Source: Linanthus parryae
Lineage: Eukaryota; Streptophyta; Magnoliopsida; Ericales; Polemoniaceae
NCBI GenBank assembly: GCA_023055425.1
Contig: JALGPY010000010.1
Location: 51,210,165-51,274,164 of the forward strand
DNA length: 64,000 nt
Direction: 5' to 3'
A program made the position numbers and the translations under genes. Positions 35,471-46,454 of the stretch are shown one piece after another (positions within the stretch are counted from its first letter, which is position 1; each line of letters opens with the position of its first letter). The notes below the pieces were generated by a model, which did no database searches, was not told the DNA's origin, and saw only the letters and a program-made list of their open reading frames with translations.

Positions 35471-36660
35471 ATGGCGAAGAAGAAGATTATTCGAGAAATA
35501 CGATCAAAACAACAAGATCTTGCCGATAACAAGACCGATAGCAACTCTAGCAACTCGGAAAGACAACGGAGTTCACAGGAGGGAAAGACAACGGAGTCCA
35601 CGGATGAAATTGGTCTGAAGAATTTTGGAGATGGTCTCGATGCAATTCCATTATCAAGGGTTGATTTTGAAATGGCGGATGTTGAAGCAGAAAAATTGAA
35701 GAAATTGGCTGAGGCTGCTGCCTTAATTGAGAAGAGTACGAGTACAGAGGGTGCCAGTACAGAGAAGAAGAAACTAAAGAAGAAAGAGAAAGCAAAGAAG
35801 GAAGAGCACGTTGACGAAGTCCCTAGGAGATCGACCCGGAAACATCCAGCACCACCGAAGGCAGTGAAGAAACGAACAAATCAGAAGGCTTCTAAGCGCA
35901 AGAATGAAGATGTAGAGGTGAAGCATACTCCTAGATTTGACCTATTCCTGTAAGTAATCACTTTTTTTTTAAAAAATGTCCTTCTTTTTTATCATGCTGT
36001 TTAATGAATTAATAACCCCTTCTTAAAATCAAATTTTGTGAAATTTTTTTCTACCTTCTCACTTTGTCCTAAATTAATCTTTGATAATTGTCATGTTTCA
36101 CAATGCACTGTTATCCCATGTAACTTAATTGTTAGATCTGTAATCTCTGAAATTTAAATTGTCTTCTTTGTTATTTAAAGGTTTTACTTAAGTTTTTCAA
36201 CTGTTTACTTATGACAGTAACCATCAAAAATCTACAATGGGATATAGAGGGAAGGATATGCCTCCCAAACTGATAGTACAGCAGTATAGAGTATTTCTCA
36301 ACTTATCTGAGGATGAAAAAAAAAAGGTACGATCAGAAAGCGACGGAAGTCTCGAGTGATGAGGAGATTGATGTAAGCCAATACACTGTTTAGAAAAGAA
36401 CAAATGATAATATCCAACCTGAGGCTGACGAGCAACCGGAGGATGAGGAGAATGAGGAGGAGGAGGAGGAGGATGAGGTCAAAGAGGACGAACAGAATGA
36501 CGATGACGAAGAATACAAACCCGTGGAGGATAAGAGCGATGATGACGAAGAAGATGAGGAGGATTTGGAGGAGGATAGGGAGGAACAGAAGGAAGATGAG
36601 GTAAGTGACCAACCTGTGGAACAGAGGAGGGAAGATGATAGTGACGATGAAGCCCATCAT

Positions 36661-37107
36661 GGCAATGCCATGAATGCGTACATAAGATTCAAGTAAGTTT
36701 CTTCCCTAATCAATCATCTCGTAAAATTTTGTTTCAATTGTGAAGCCAATGTCTACTATTCTGCACCCTCGTTCTAAACTATTAAAGTCCTTTTCTAAAC
36801 CATTACCTGTTCAAACATCATAATGCATGTTATTACTTTAAAGTCTAATGACTTTATTTGATTTTAAATGTTTGAGGGTGTGTCTTATATGTTATGGATC
36901 TAGTACTCGGAATTGTAATTTAATTTTCTTTATTGTCTCATGATTGTTGTAGAAATGTTCAGACGCACAAGCTAAAGAAACAAGATCCTCGTGTGAAGAT
37001 AACCGACGACGTCAAACAGAGGATAAACGATGAATGGAAAAGGCTGACAAAGTCCCAACAAGAACCCTATATCACAGCTGCCACCGAAGAAAGAGAGAAG
37101 AGGAAAT
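36661..37107 (+). other. HMG-box-like domain split by an intron
   Basis: Joining the exon ending at 36692 to the one starting at 36953 in phase gives a stretch with MNAYIRFK, KLKKQDPRVK, INDEWKRLTKSQQEPY and AATEEREKRK. The spacing and residues follow the HMG-box consensus (aromatic pair near the start, a PG/PR turn, W-K-x-L-[ST], PY, then a basic helix end). HMG boxes bind DNA non-specifically or bend it. An acidic tract directly precedes it. No search was run, so the assignment rests on pattern alone. Confidence 0.6.
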
Positions 37108-38584
37108 CAGCTGGCACATTGAAGAGAAGACCAACCGGTGAGAAGGCCAAGCAGAAGAAGAAATCGGATGCAGCCAAGTTGAAGGGCAAATCAAAGAAGA
37201 AGCTGAAGAACCCGAGGCGGTTCCAAAGCTTTATGAGCCTGCACTCTATTAAGGCTCTCTTCAAAGATATGACAGATGAACAGAAGTCATGGTTGACGTA
37301 AGTGGGGCTTGGAGGACTAAAGCACCTACAGATTTCAGAAACCCCCGAGGCTTTCAAAAAATTCCTCTACAACTCATTTGACACCGAGGGGTCCTTGACG
37401 GCTCACGGCCGGACTGTGGATGGAACCCCGGAAGTTGTCGGCTGGCTCCTTGGAGTAAAATGCACCGGAACAACTGAGTTTCCGGAGGTCGATCCAAAGG
37501 TTGTACAAGAAGTGGCACACAGAATTGGCCTCGTCGAGGACAACACAAAGGTCGGTAAGTATGTTCCGTGGTTCTTAAAAAATAGGAAGCTGTTCAATGA
37601 TGAGTGGAAGCAGAGGGCTGTTTGTTTAATCTTGGGGGCCCTAGGGATGCCGATCGGGCGACAAGGTGTCCGGTCTGGGCTGGCCAAACTTTTTGTAGAT
37701 TTGGAGCACCTGAAAAAGGTGAACTGGGCGGAATTGTGGCTTGATCATCTGGTGAAACAAAATGTGAAGGCCCAGACTGGGGAAACCTTGCGAGGAAATG
37801 GTTGCGTGCTCATTCTTGTGGTAATAATCTAGCATTTTGTCATTTTTTTTATAATTTGTGTTTAATATGTTAATAGCTCCTTCTTAAGTTCTAATGTTGT
37901 GAGTATATTTTGTAGCTTCTGTACTTGGAAAAGTTTTGCCCCAAATTTCAAGAAAATCCCAAGGGCTGCAAAGACAAGAATGCAAGTCCCAGGTTGAAAT
38001 TCTGGAAGACATCTGATGTTTCTAAGAGATGGAAGTATGTGTGTATGAATGAAAATGTGAGTAACCTTTTACATAAACCTTATAAATTTGTTTTTATCAG
38101 TTAACATCCTTATCTTAAATGTTAACCTTTATACTCTGTTGTTCTTTGTAGTTGAAGTTGAAGAAAATGGATGAAGAGCCAATCACTGAGAAGGCTGTTG
38201 CACCAGCAATTTAATTAGTTCTCCCACCAGAGGATTATTTGAAGGATCTTTTGGGACAGCTGGCGCAGAATGCTGACCCGCAAACATTATTGGCCATGTT
38301 CGCGACTGTTAACAAGAGAAAGTCTGAATTGGAGGAGGAGAGGGAAGATGGAAGAAAGAAGATGAAGGATGAGGAGAGAAAGAAGGAAGAAGATGAGAAT
38401 AAGCAGGTAGATGAAAGAGTGGAGAAGAAGCAGGGGGATGAAACGGAGGAAGAGGAAGGAGGGGAAAAGAAGAAGGGAGGTGAAGAGGATAAACAAGAAG
38501 AACCTCCCAAGAAGAAGCAGAAGAAGAATCAGGATGAGGTTAGCTCTTCGATGGAGTTGGTCTAACATTTTGTTGATTTATTAG

Positions 38585-40089
38585 GAGGAGGCATCCTTGG
38601 CTTCTTGGGCGGACCCAAGGAAAAACATTGATGGGTCTGTCCGGGGAAAGGCGCGGTGGATCATAAGGGGGTCGAATCGGGTGTCGCTTAAGAAGCAACA
38701 AAGCAATCCTGAGGAAATGACCTGTCTGCCAGAGATGCCTAGCCTGGAAGATTGCTGGATCAACTTCTTTTTGTCTCACAAATATGAGCCTAAGTTCGAT
38801 AAAAAACCTTGGGATCCCAAAATTCCACTAAGCTTGCGAGAGTAAGTGTTATTTACATTCAAATTTCCTAAATAAGCTGTACAAGACACAATTTTTTTTT
38901 TACTTATGGTTTGATTTGTTATTATATCTGCAGTGAGTTGGTTATTAACATTGCTGATTATGAGAAGGTGACGAGGTATGCCGCGTGGCGCTTCATGGAT
39001 GGTAAATGGTTTGACAACGAAGTAAGTATTTCTTTTTGTTGATTTAACGTAGTTTCTTAAGACATTCTCCCATCATCATCATAACACTTTTTTATTCACT
39101 TTTTAAACAATTAGGTCATTGATGCATATTTGCAATTGCTTCATCTGAAAGAAAGAAGCCGACAATTTGGTGGAATCCCTCACATTTGGTACCTCGGAAC
39201 ACATTATGCCGTAAGTTCATTCCCTTTTCATTGGATAAAAACTCAATTTAAAATTCTTCCACAAAATAGCATCATTAATTTTAATTCTTGTTCAGCCCAC
39301 GAAGGGTAATCGATATTTCCAAGTGTACGATAAATACAGAGGAACGTGGAGCGAGATGGGCTACGTAAGATTTACGATTTCTATTAATGCAATCTGCTTT
39401 ATACATTCATATTTTGTTGAACTTATTTTATGTTGAATTGTTAATGAAATAGATTGCCCTGCCCATGAATGTACATCGAACCCACTGGTTCATGATGGTC
39501 ATTTCCTTTGTCGACAAGGAAATATACATCTTGGACTCGCTTTCTGGACTTGGGTATGTTGAGAGGGATGTGGCTAGAAAAGTTAATCAAATTCACCAGG
39601 TGCTATCCTCCTATCCAGAGTACCATGATGACATCACAAAGTGGGATGTGTGGTACATGAATGACGACGTTCCCCAACAACCAAACGGGTAAAAAACTTA
39701 TTCATTAACTCAACTCACCATTTTCTTAAACACACTATCTTATACATCACAACTGCATTCTATTTTAATCTCTCAGGTGTGATTGTGGCCCTTTTGTATG
39801 CTTCTTCATGACCCACTTGAGGGACCTGATTCCTAATCCAAAGAAGAACTTCTCTATTCAAGTGAAGCATCTGAGAATCTGGATAGCCAATGAAATGGCT
39901 AGATCAGACTACAACATCCACAAGGCCAAGATGTTTGAAGAGTTACTGAGCTTCAAGTCTATTGATGAGAATGTTCATGAGTTTGAAAGGATGTACAATT
40001 TCCCTTCTTTTCCTACTGTTCCATTGGAATCCGGGGCGAAGACGAGGAGGTCGGCGCGAAAGTCGTCGGGGAAGAATGGAAAAAAGTGA
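38585..40089 (+). CDS. Intact Ulp1/C48 cysteine peptidase module (exons 6-11)
   Basis: Six exons whose phases all match and which hold no stop until TGA at 40087-40089. The catalytic set is in place: His in RTHWFM (codon 39483), Asp in YILDSLSG (codon 39534), Gln in QPNG (codon 39678) and Cys in CDCGPF (codon 39784, exon 11), with the family's Q-x5-C spacing. The C-terminus is basic (RRSARKSSGKNGKK), suggesting nuclear placement. The preceding intron (38539-38584) would be only 46 bases, unusually short for plants, so the start of this module is uncertain; a separate upstream start was not identified. Selection on the peptidase after loss of the N-terminal half is one reading; recent decay is another. 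Confidence 0.7.
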
Positions 40090-40566
40090 ATTTGTCTGTT
40101 ATGTTGTTTGGGAATTTGTAATTTGAACAATGTTTATGTCAGTAAATTTTGTGGGTTGTATGTTTGAGAGTGTATGTTATGAACAATGTTTCCCAATGAT
40201 GATTAGGCAATGTTTGTTTGCTTATGATTTGATGACTTGTGTTGTTTTATGAAAAATTGCTTGTGCTTTTTTGTGAACACAAACTGTACAGTTAGTTTTA
40301 TTTAAGGTGCATTTGGTGTTGGCCAACTACCCTCACCTACCAAAACGGAATTAATAAATGCACTACTACGTTATTAGGTACCAATTCTAAATTGTTAAGT
40401 ACTCTATCTTAAAGTTAGATACCTGCATTTATATCAGCCAACCTACCCACTGCCCGCTTTTAATACAATCTCCAACCACACTCAACTAACTCTTTATTTC
40501 TCTCTTCACTCTCAGATCTCATCTGTTCTCCTTCTCTTTCAACCTTCTCTTCTTTCTCTCTAAGAA
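40090..40566 (+). other. Spacer between Ulp1 gene and GRF gene
   Basis: AT-rich 3' flank of the Ulp1 gene, followed from about 40490 by a pyrimidine-rich leader (TTCTCTC repeats) ending at the ATG at 40567. No other gene or RNA is seen. Confidence 0.4.
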
Positions 40567-40956
40567 ATGTCTCAACATAGTGTAAGCTCTTCACCCTCAC
40601 CAAGCAATCCACCTTCATATTCAAGAGGAGATTCATCCCGGAGGTCAGGGTGTAGGCCTGGGCAGTGTTTCTGTGGCCGTTACCCGGTAAGTCGTACCGC
40701 ACATACGCCCGGAAATGACGGACGCGTGTTTTGGACTTGTGCCAAGCCTAGAGGTCAACAATGCAACTGTTTGTACTTGGAAGATGAATTTCCCAGTCCT
40801 TGATGTGCTCTTGATCTCCAACAACTTCAGGAGGAGGTAGCAACGTTGAGTAGGAGAGTCGTAGGGGCCGAGAATGCTTCCAAACCCCACTCTTTTCATG
40901 TGAAACTGCTGTATGTTGTGATTTTTGTCATTCTCATCGTTTTAATTTCAATGTAA
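40567..40956 (+). pseudogene. GRF-type zinc finger protein with C-terminal membrane anchor, premature stop
   Basis: The ORF from ATG 40567 gives 78 residues with a Ser-rich start and a GRF zinc finger: Cys34 and Cys36 (CFCG), a GRVFWTC block (Cys58) and Cys66. The usual aromatic W after the last Cys is replaced by L. TGA at 40801 ends it, but the same frame stays open to TAA 40954-40956 and encodes a short coiled coil (LQQLQEEVATLSRR) and a hydrophobic helix (LLYVVIFVILIVLISM). Small plant GRF proteins commonly have that coil plus tail-anchor arrangement, so the stop looks like a nonsense mutation. It lies 477 bases after the Ulp1 gene on the same strand. GRF fingers bind nucleic acid in other proteins; the role here is unknown. 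Confidence 0.7.
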
Positions 40957-41105
40957 GATAGTTTGCTTCTCTATTCTGTTGTGTTCAGTTAAGTGTGAGA
41001 CTCGAAGGGGCCGATAATGCTTCAAAAGCCCACTATTTTCGTGTGAACTGTTGTATGTTGTGATTTTTGTCATTTTCAACATTTTAATTTCAATGTATGA
41101 TAGTT
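40845..41105 (+). repeat. Local tandem duplication of the GRF gene 3' end
   Basis: Bases about 40850-40966 (GGGGCCGAGAATGCTTCC... to AATTTCAATGTAAGATAG) recur imperfectly at about 40990-41106 (GGGGCCGATAATGCTTCA... to AATTTCAATGTATGATAG), offset about 140 bases. The second copy repeats the coiled-coil/anchor coding sequence and its stop region, with several substitutions and a small deletion. Confidence 0.8.
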
Positions 41106-41309
41106 TATCTTGTATTTAATTCTAATTCTGCTGTGATTAGTTAAGGATTAAAGTTTTGTTAACAATGATATCTCTGGGTTTATCTTAAATGAAAGGGTTA
41201 ATATCATAACTGTTAAACTAACTAACTAAAGATTAATCAATGATACCACTGTGTTATCTTAATCAGCTTAGTTCATTCTATAGTGTTAACAATGCTATCT
41301 AGGTTAAAA

Positions 41310-41465
41310 AGGAATCTTCCTGGGACCACTTTTTTTGTCCCGTAGCTGGCCTCTGGGACCACTTTTTTCGTCCGGTAGCTGGCATTTTCGTAATAACCGG
41401 CTAGTACCGGCTTAGCCGGTTACCATAGGGACGCACCAAAGTTTTTGCCCTAAATTTGCATAGTG
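41310..41465. mobile_element. Possible CACTA-type transposon end with subterminal repeats
   Basis: Reading leftwards from 41465 the minus strand begins CACTATGCAAATTTAGGGC, a CACTA-style terminus. Inside it are two tandem copies (about 41320-41350 and 41353-41385) of a unit GGGACCACTTTTTT(c/g)GTCC(c/g)GTAGCTGGC, and an inverted CCGGCTAGTACCGG / AGCCGGTTA cluster. AGTGGTCCC-rich subterminal repeats are common in plant CACTA elements. No matching left terminus was found near 35103, so the element, if real, is truncated. It could have carried the Ulp1 and GRF genes. Confidence 0.4.
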
Positions 41466-41986
41466 CACTTTCTACAGGAAATAACATGGGTCTCATCTCT
41501 TGATTCAAGTATACTCCTCAACTTATTTGTCATTGTGTCTGCCGATTTCTTTTTCTTTTAATTCCAATGTTGATATGACTGGTAAAATTTTCTTTACTGT
41601 AATGTTCCAGATCATCTAAGTTTCTGTTTGTACCTGAAGTTGGAAATCTCAACATTGGTTAGGAGTTATTATGACAATTTGGTGGATATTTGTGGATTCA
41701 CTTCTTGGTAACATTTTTCTTCGATTGTATATTGTTCTTTGATTAGTGTATTTTCAGTACATTACACCCTCTGTGTTTGTCAAGCCCAAGCCTGAAAGAT
41801 TTATTGTTTTAGTAATTCATTGGTTATTGGCTACTGTTCCTGGCTTGAGACATTTTGGTTAGAAATACTTACTGGCATGGAATTGAAACTCAAACTTTGT
41901 GGGTTGCAGATTTCTGGGTCGTTACACATTGTGAACTGATTAATGTTAATAAAGTTTACTAACCATGCCTCTGATCATTCCGAAGG
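41466..41986. other. Unassigned AT-rich spacer
   Basis: About 0.5 kb with no ORF, repeat or motif that I recognise. It ends in the ten-T run (41987-41996) that marks the start of the first tandem unit. Confidence 0.4.
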
Positions 41987-43957
41987 TTTTTTTTTTCTAT
42001 CTATGGATATGAAGTTTTTACTAAAACGCCAATCATCGCATTTCGCTCTTTACCAGGGTAAGAAGACGGGCACGGAGCGCCATTGGCTCAACTAACCGCT
42101 TTCAACTGTCAGTTGAGCCTCTAACGGAGTAAAAGTTTCCCCGAAATTTGATTATATTTTACGTGATTCCCATTCGGTTCATCTAACCCTCTTCGGCCAC
42201 TGCTCCACTAATCTCCCTTGCTCAGTGCCGCTGGCCAGTGCTGTCTAGGTATTTCGTGTACTTTCTCCCTTCTTCTCAATCACTTGTTTTCAGCTTCTTC
42301 TAACTCAATATGGTTTCCGATTTAGTATACATAGTTTCTTTTCTTTGGTCAGTGATTTTGAATGTCATAAACAATTGAGAGTTTCAGAGTAATAGTTGCC
42401 CTCTTGGCAGATTGAGATCATCAATTGCAAGTCAGAACTTCCCCCTATTATATAGTTTTTTTTAATTCCGTTTTCATGCTACAATTTGGTACTGAGTTTC
42501 ATTAATCTCTGCTTACGAGATCCACACATTTAAGTGTTTGATGAAGATATTTTATGTGGATTACAAATGACATGCTTAAATTGCTTTTGTGGCTCATCAA
42601 GATCGGACCCCGTATGTTTGGTGAATTTCGCCCGAATGGATCTTGGAAAACTCATCATTTCAGTTGTTGGTCAGAATGGCACATCAAATGTGGAATGATG
42701 AATGGTCCCAAAGGGTAAGGTAAAGTCAATTCCAGCGAGAAAATGCAGGTACCTTTCGTTATTTGATTCCTTTTCTCTAAATACTGTTAAATCAGAAAGC
42801 TATGTTATATATTCGCTCTCTTAATCTTGGAAGCTCAAAGCTATGTAATCACCACATACAACTTATGTCAATCTCAAACTCCCTTTACCTCAACCATGAG
42901 TTATCGGGACAAGTAACTCTTTTGAACACATGCAGATGTTCTGCTTTTTGAATAATGTCTCATAGACGATTCTTTTGAGGAAGCTCCTAAACGTTTAAGG
43001 TGATGCACTTTAACTGTTTTGAAATGTTTGCTGATTCTGATGAAAAGCGTATAAGTGATCTTTATGAATTTGATGTTTTTTTTATGGGGATGAGAATGCT
43101 CCTAAAATTGTATTTATGATGCACTTAAACGGTTCGTTTTCTAGAGTGGTTCTAAGTAGTGGATAACAAGCCTATTCTTCCGTTTGCTCCTTTATCCTGA
43201 TAAAAGCATATCAGTTATTGCGGAACCTTGCTAGCAAGGTCTTGAGGCTTTTAGTTCTTTAAATTAGTGGAGTCTAGGATTTTCTTACGAAGTTAAATTG
43301 TTCATCCCAAATGGCGTTCTAAGAATTTGTTATTTAATTTTGTTGCTACCTTTAACTTCACTTCTGTTTTCAAAGTTACCATTTCGTGCGGCTGTGTGTA
43401 GGATGGCGACATGTCTGCATTTTATCTTTTTGAGCCTTGCGACATGTCAAAATATTAATTCCTATTGAATATATTAGCTTTGCATGTGGACTTTTCTCAT
43501 ATTGGATTTTGTTATCTTCTAAACTCGCCAGTCAGGAGGATGAAAGAGATGAAGAACTGGTGTGGAAATGTGGATGCGAATGAATACTTGAAAGAGTGCT
43601 CAGTAGTGGAGGAAATTTAGAACGCATGTAATCTTCTTTACTAGATTCCTTTTGTTCTGTTTTTGCAATAAGCACAACTACTGAGATGAAGTGTTGGATT
43701 CATGCATCTGTATGGTATTCAATAATGGTGGATTTATTCAAACTAAATAAATTTCACTCAAAGGTTAACTGTTGTTACCGTTCTCACATTTAATAAATTG
43801 GGCTAGAGTGTTATCAATCGTGCAAAGTTTGTAAGAATCAGGTAGTATAGCAATCGTTTGATTGTGGGCGATTGTTTCTTTGGCGTATTTTTCCCATTCG
43901 TAGTAGCTTAAACATATATCTATTGAATGTCGTGAACAAGTATGATTTTTTGTAAGT

Positions 43958-43973
43958 AAGACATACTTATACG
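43958..43973 (+). other. LINE target-site duplication, 5' copy in unit A
   Basis: AAGACATACTTATACG, identical to the copies at 48474-48489 and 52989-53004 and to the sequence after the poly(A) tail at 59853-59868. It marks the LINE 5' end. Confidence 0.8.
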
Positions 43974-46454
43974 GATGTGTAGGGTCCTGAAAAACTTTTT
44001 CTCTCTCCCCAGAGCCTCTCCCACTGCTCTTTGAGCCACAATCCTCAACTCCACCCAACTCCACTCCGAAATCAAAACTACAATTCAAACTGATTCAACC
44101 GTTCGTCTTCTACAATTTCACTCTGATATTGTATGTATTGATTGGTTGTTGCTACCAATCAAATCTCTTGCTTTTCCTCTAACCCTCTTCCCCTACTTCT
44201 CCCCTCTGGAAAACCCCCATGCCCTACGACCTACACTGTAATCATTTCATGCATTGTAACTCTCGTCTAGCCCAATTTTGCATCCTCCCGAGATTTGGCA
44301 AATTTTTTCTTGTGCATGCATTGGTTCCTTTTGATGCTAGCGTGTTTATCTCCCTTATCTTGCTAATCAAATCTTTTCATATCTTTGGGTGCAGGTTTCT
44401 TCTTGTTGTTTATATTATGATGTTTTGATTGTTTTTTAATCCACTTTCATTTCTTGCCATTAGCTTATTCCAGTTTCTCTGCCTCTCTTTGATTTCTTAT
44501 GTCTAATCTTTTCCAATTTGATGTTAGTAGTCCCTCTTCCAATGACTCCATGGAGGAAAGACTTGATGAAAGGGGGTCGGTGATCTCATTGAATCCCAAC
44601 AGAGCTTTCACCTTCCGGGAAATCATGAAGCATACACTGGTAGGCAAATTTGTTGGTAAAAATTCTCTTTCTCCTCTTGTTATTCAGCAAGCAATCTGCA
44701 AAGCATGGAAAACTTTGGGATCAGTTTGGATTGAGAAGAAGGTTGAAGTTTATCTCTTTCATTTTCAAAATCCTAAGGACAAAGAGTTCTTTCTCAATGA
44801 ATCTCTTATTTCCATTCATGGCTTATCCCTAATTTTCAAAGAGAGACAAAATAATCAAGCTCTTTCTGAAGTTGATTTTTCTAAAGCAAACTTATGGTTT
44901 CAAGTTCCAAACATACCTCTAGAAGGTTTTGATCGTGATACGGCTGAAAAACTGGGTAATTTAGCAGGAGACTTGATTGTGGTTGATTGGTCATTTGATA
45001 GGGTTAGAGCACTACATGGCTTGCGTATTAAAGTCATAGTTTCTCTGGATCAAGCCCTAACCCCAGGAGCTTATGTTAATGTCCCAGGAGAAGAAGAAAA
45101 GAAATGGGTTTTTTTCAGGTATGAAAGAATTTTTAAGATCTGTTACAGGTGTGGATGTGTTGGACATGATAACAAGAGATGCAGTACTAACCTGGTAGAA
45201 GTCTTGGACAAGTTGGAGGCTAGATACCTGCAATCACACCACCTCTCCTCCTACCCCTTCTATGTGAATCCTCAGAGGAAAATGTTTACACACCTTCTCA
45301 AACTCCACTCTAAGCATGGCCCTTATCGTACTATGAAATTTGATACCAGTAAAACCCCCATGGATGAGTTTCATGATGTCCCAACACTCCAAGACCCTAA
45401 CCAAGGTCCCCCTATCCCACTTAATCATCAACTCTCTGATCATTCTACATCATCCACAGACTCTGCGAACTACTTTACCCCCCCTCTGAACCGTACCACA
45501 ATGAGATCTCCAAAAAGCCAAGAGTTGAGAGTGACCCTCCTTTTATAGGAAATACATCCATGGTGGAAGATCATTCGTCAAAGGCCCCTCAGTTGCAGCA
45601 GATACACCCCAAGACGGTTCCACTGGTCTCACAAATGCATGCATGCTTCCCAAGAGGCACCATGAATGCATCTGCTCCCCAACCGACGCAACCGGTCAAT
45701 TTTCATGCTGATTGGTTCACTGATTTTGCATTAAATCAACGCATGCATTTGGGTTTCAAAGAGGCGACTCCTTGTTGCAAGAGCTCTGTAACCTACCCCC
45801 TATATGCACTATAAATGCCACACCCCTCCCACAAAGCAAAGTTTCGCAGAATCCTACTACCTACTCCATCCCCTCTTCCATCCCCTCACATTCTCTATCA
45901 CAACCCACAATGGTGAGACAACTCCCAACGACCTTCAAAAAACTTTACCACACCAGTTTTGCTATAAGAGCCCCTGATTTCACTCCCACAGTAACCACTG
46001 AACCCGACTCAGAGAAAGCACAGAGGAGACAAGATCTAGCAGAAATTGATAGGATGTTGAAAGAGAGTGGTCCATCTGTGCCAAAGAAATCAAGGGGAAA
46101 GAGGAGTGTAGGGAAGAAGGTGCCAGGGATAGAAAAGAAACTTATTGCCAAGAAGGTCACAGAGATAGCCACAGAGAAAGCCAAAGGGAAAATGCCAGTC
46201 AAGACAAAATCACTCAAAATTCAGGCTCTCAAGAAGGCGGCAAAACCAAAAGAGGCAGTAGGGCAACAAACGGCTGATCCTAAGGGAAAGGGTAAAAGGC
46301 AGAAGACATCTTCCAAGCCAGAAACTATCAAAGGTATTCTGAATTTTTATGATTCAATTATGCAAATCAATTTCAATCCTTTCTCTAATCACTTTTTCAA
46401 ATTTAAATTCAAGAAAAGATGCAGACCTTTGAATGAAAACTCCCTGACTCACTC
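43974..46454 (+). mobile_element. LINE 5' fragment in unit A
   Basis: Begins GATGTGTAGGGTCC right after the target-site string and ends where the next tandem unit starts. It contains a ~525 bp 5'UTR and ORF1 but no ORF2 or poly(A) tail. Truncation at the 3' side is opposite to the usual 5' truncation of LINE insertions, which points to DNA-level duplication and not to an independent insertion. Confidence 0.85.
44499..46454 (+). pseudogene. LINE ORF1 (DUF4283 / CCHC), unit A, frameshifted
   Basis: The first frame, ATG 44499 to TAG 45546-45548, encodes 349 residues. A DUF4283-like region spans about residues 35-185 and a CCHC knuckle CYRCGCVGHDNKRC has Cys215, Cys218, His223 and Cys228. After a frameshift near 45520 the sequence continues in a second frame to 45814, and after another near 45770 in a third, which encodes a Lys-rich basic tail (45900-46330). 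All three tandem copies share both shifts. ORF1 proteins of plant L1 elements bind their RNA and form the RNP. The 349-residue first part could still be translated but would lack the basic tail. Confidence 0.82.

Larger units (their letters stand above)
35471..40089 (+). pseudogene. Multi-exon HMG-box-like / Ulp1 (C48) SUMO-protease-type gene, 5' half broken
   Basis: Exons inferred from GT-AG sites with matching phases: 35471-35949, 36217-36692, 36953-37820, 37916-38056, 38152-38538, 38585-38841, 38934-39021, 39115-39210, 39296-39364, 39453-39688, 39777-40089. The product would have a Lys-rich NLS-like N-terminus, a Glu/Asp tract (36400-36650), an HMG-box-like domain, a plant Ulp1-associated domain (LTAHGRTVDGTPEVVGWLLG region), a Lys/Glu coil and a C48 peptidase. 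Lesions: a ten-A run at 36316-36325 shifts frame, TAG at 36391, TAA at 37299 and TAA at 38212. Exons 6-11 are intact. Family members cleave SUMO or related conjugates; many plant Ulp1 copies sit in Mutator or CACTA elements. Expression and function are unproven. Confidence 0.75.

Noticed and set aside
36298..36660. 120-residue Leu/Ile-rich minus ORF
   Set aside because: Antisense shadow of the Glu/Asp-rich exon of the Ulp1 gene. The same holds for the minus ORFs at 38235-38568.
43765..44088. 107-residue minus ORF repeated in the three tandem units
   Set aside because: It crosses the LINE target-site boundary, so it is half flank and half LINE 5'UTR, and cannot be an ancestral gene. It shows no recognisable domain.
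44219..44428. 69-residue ORF in the LINE 5'UTR
   Set aside because: Hydrophobic with no family match, and present in all copies only because they are duplicates. At most an upstream ORF.
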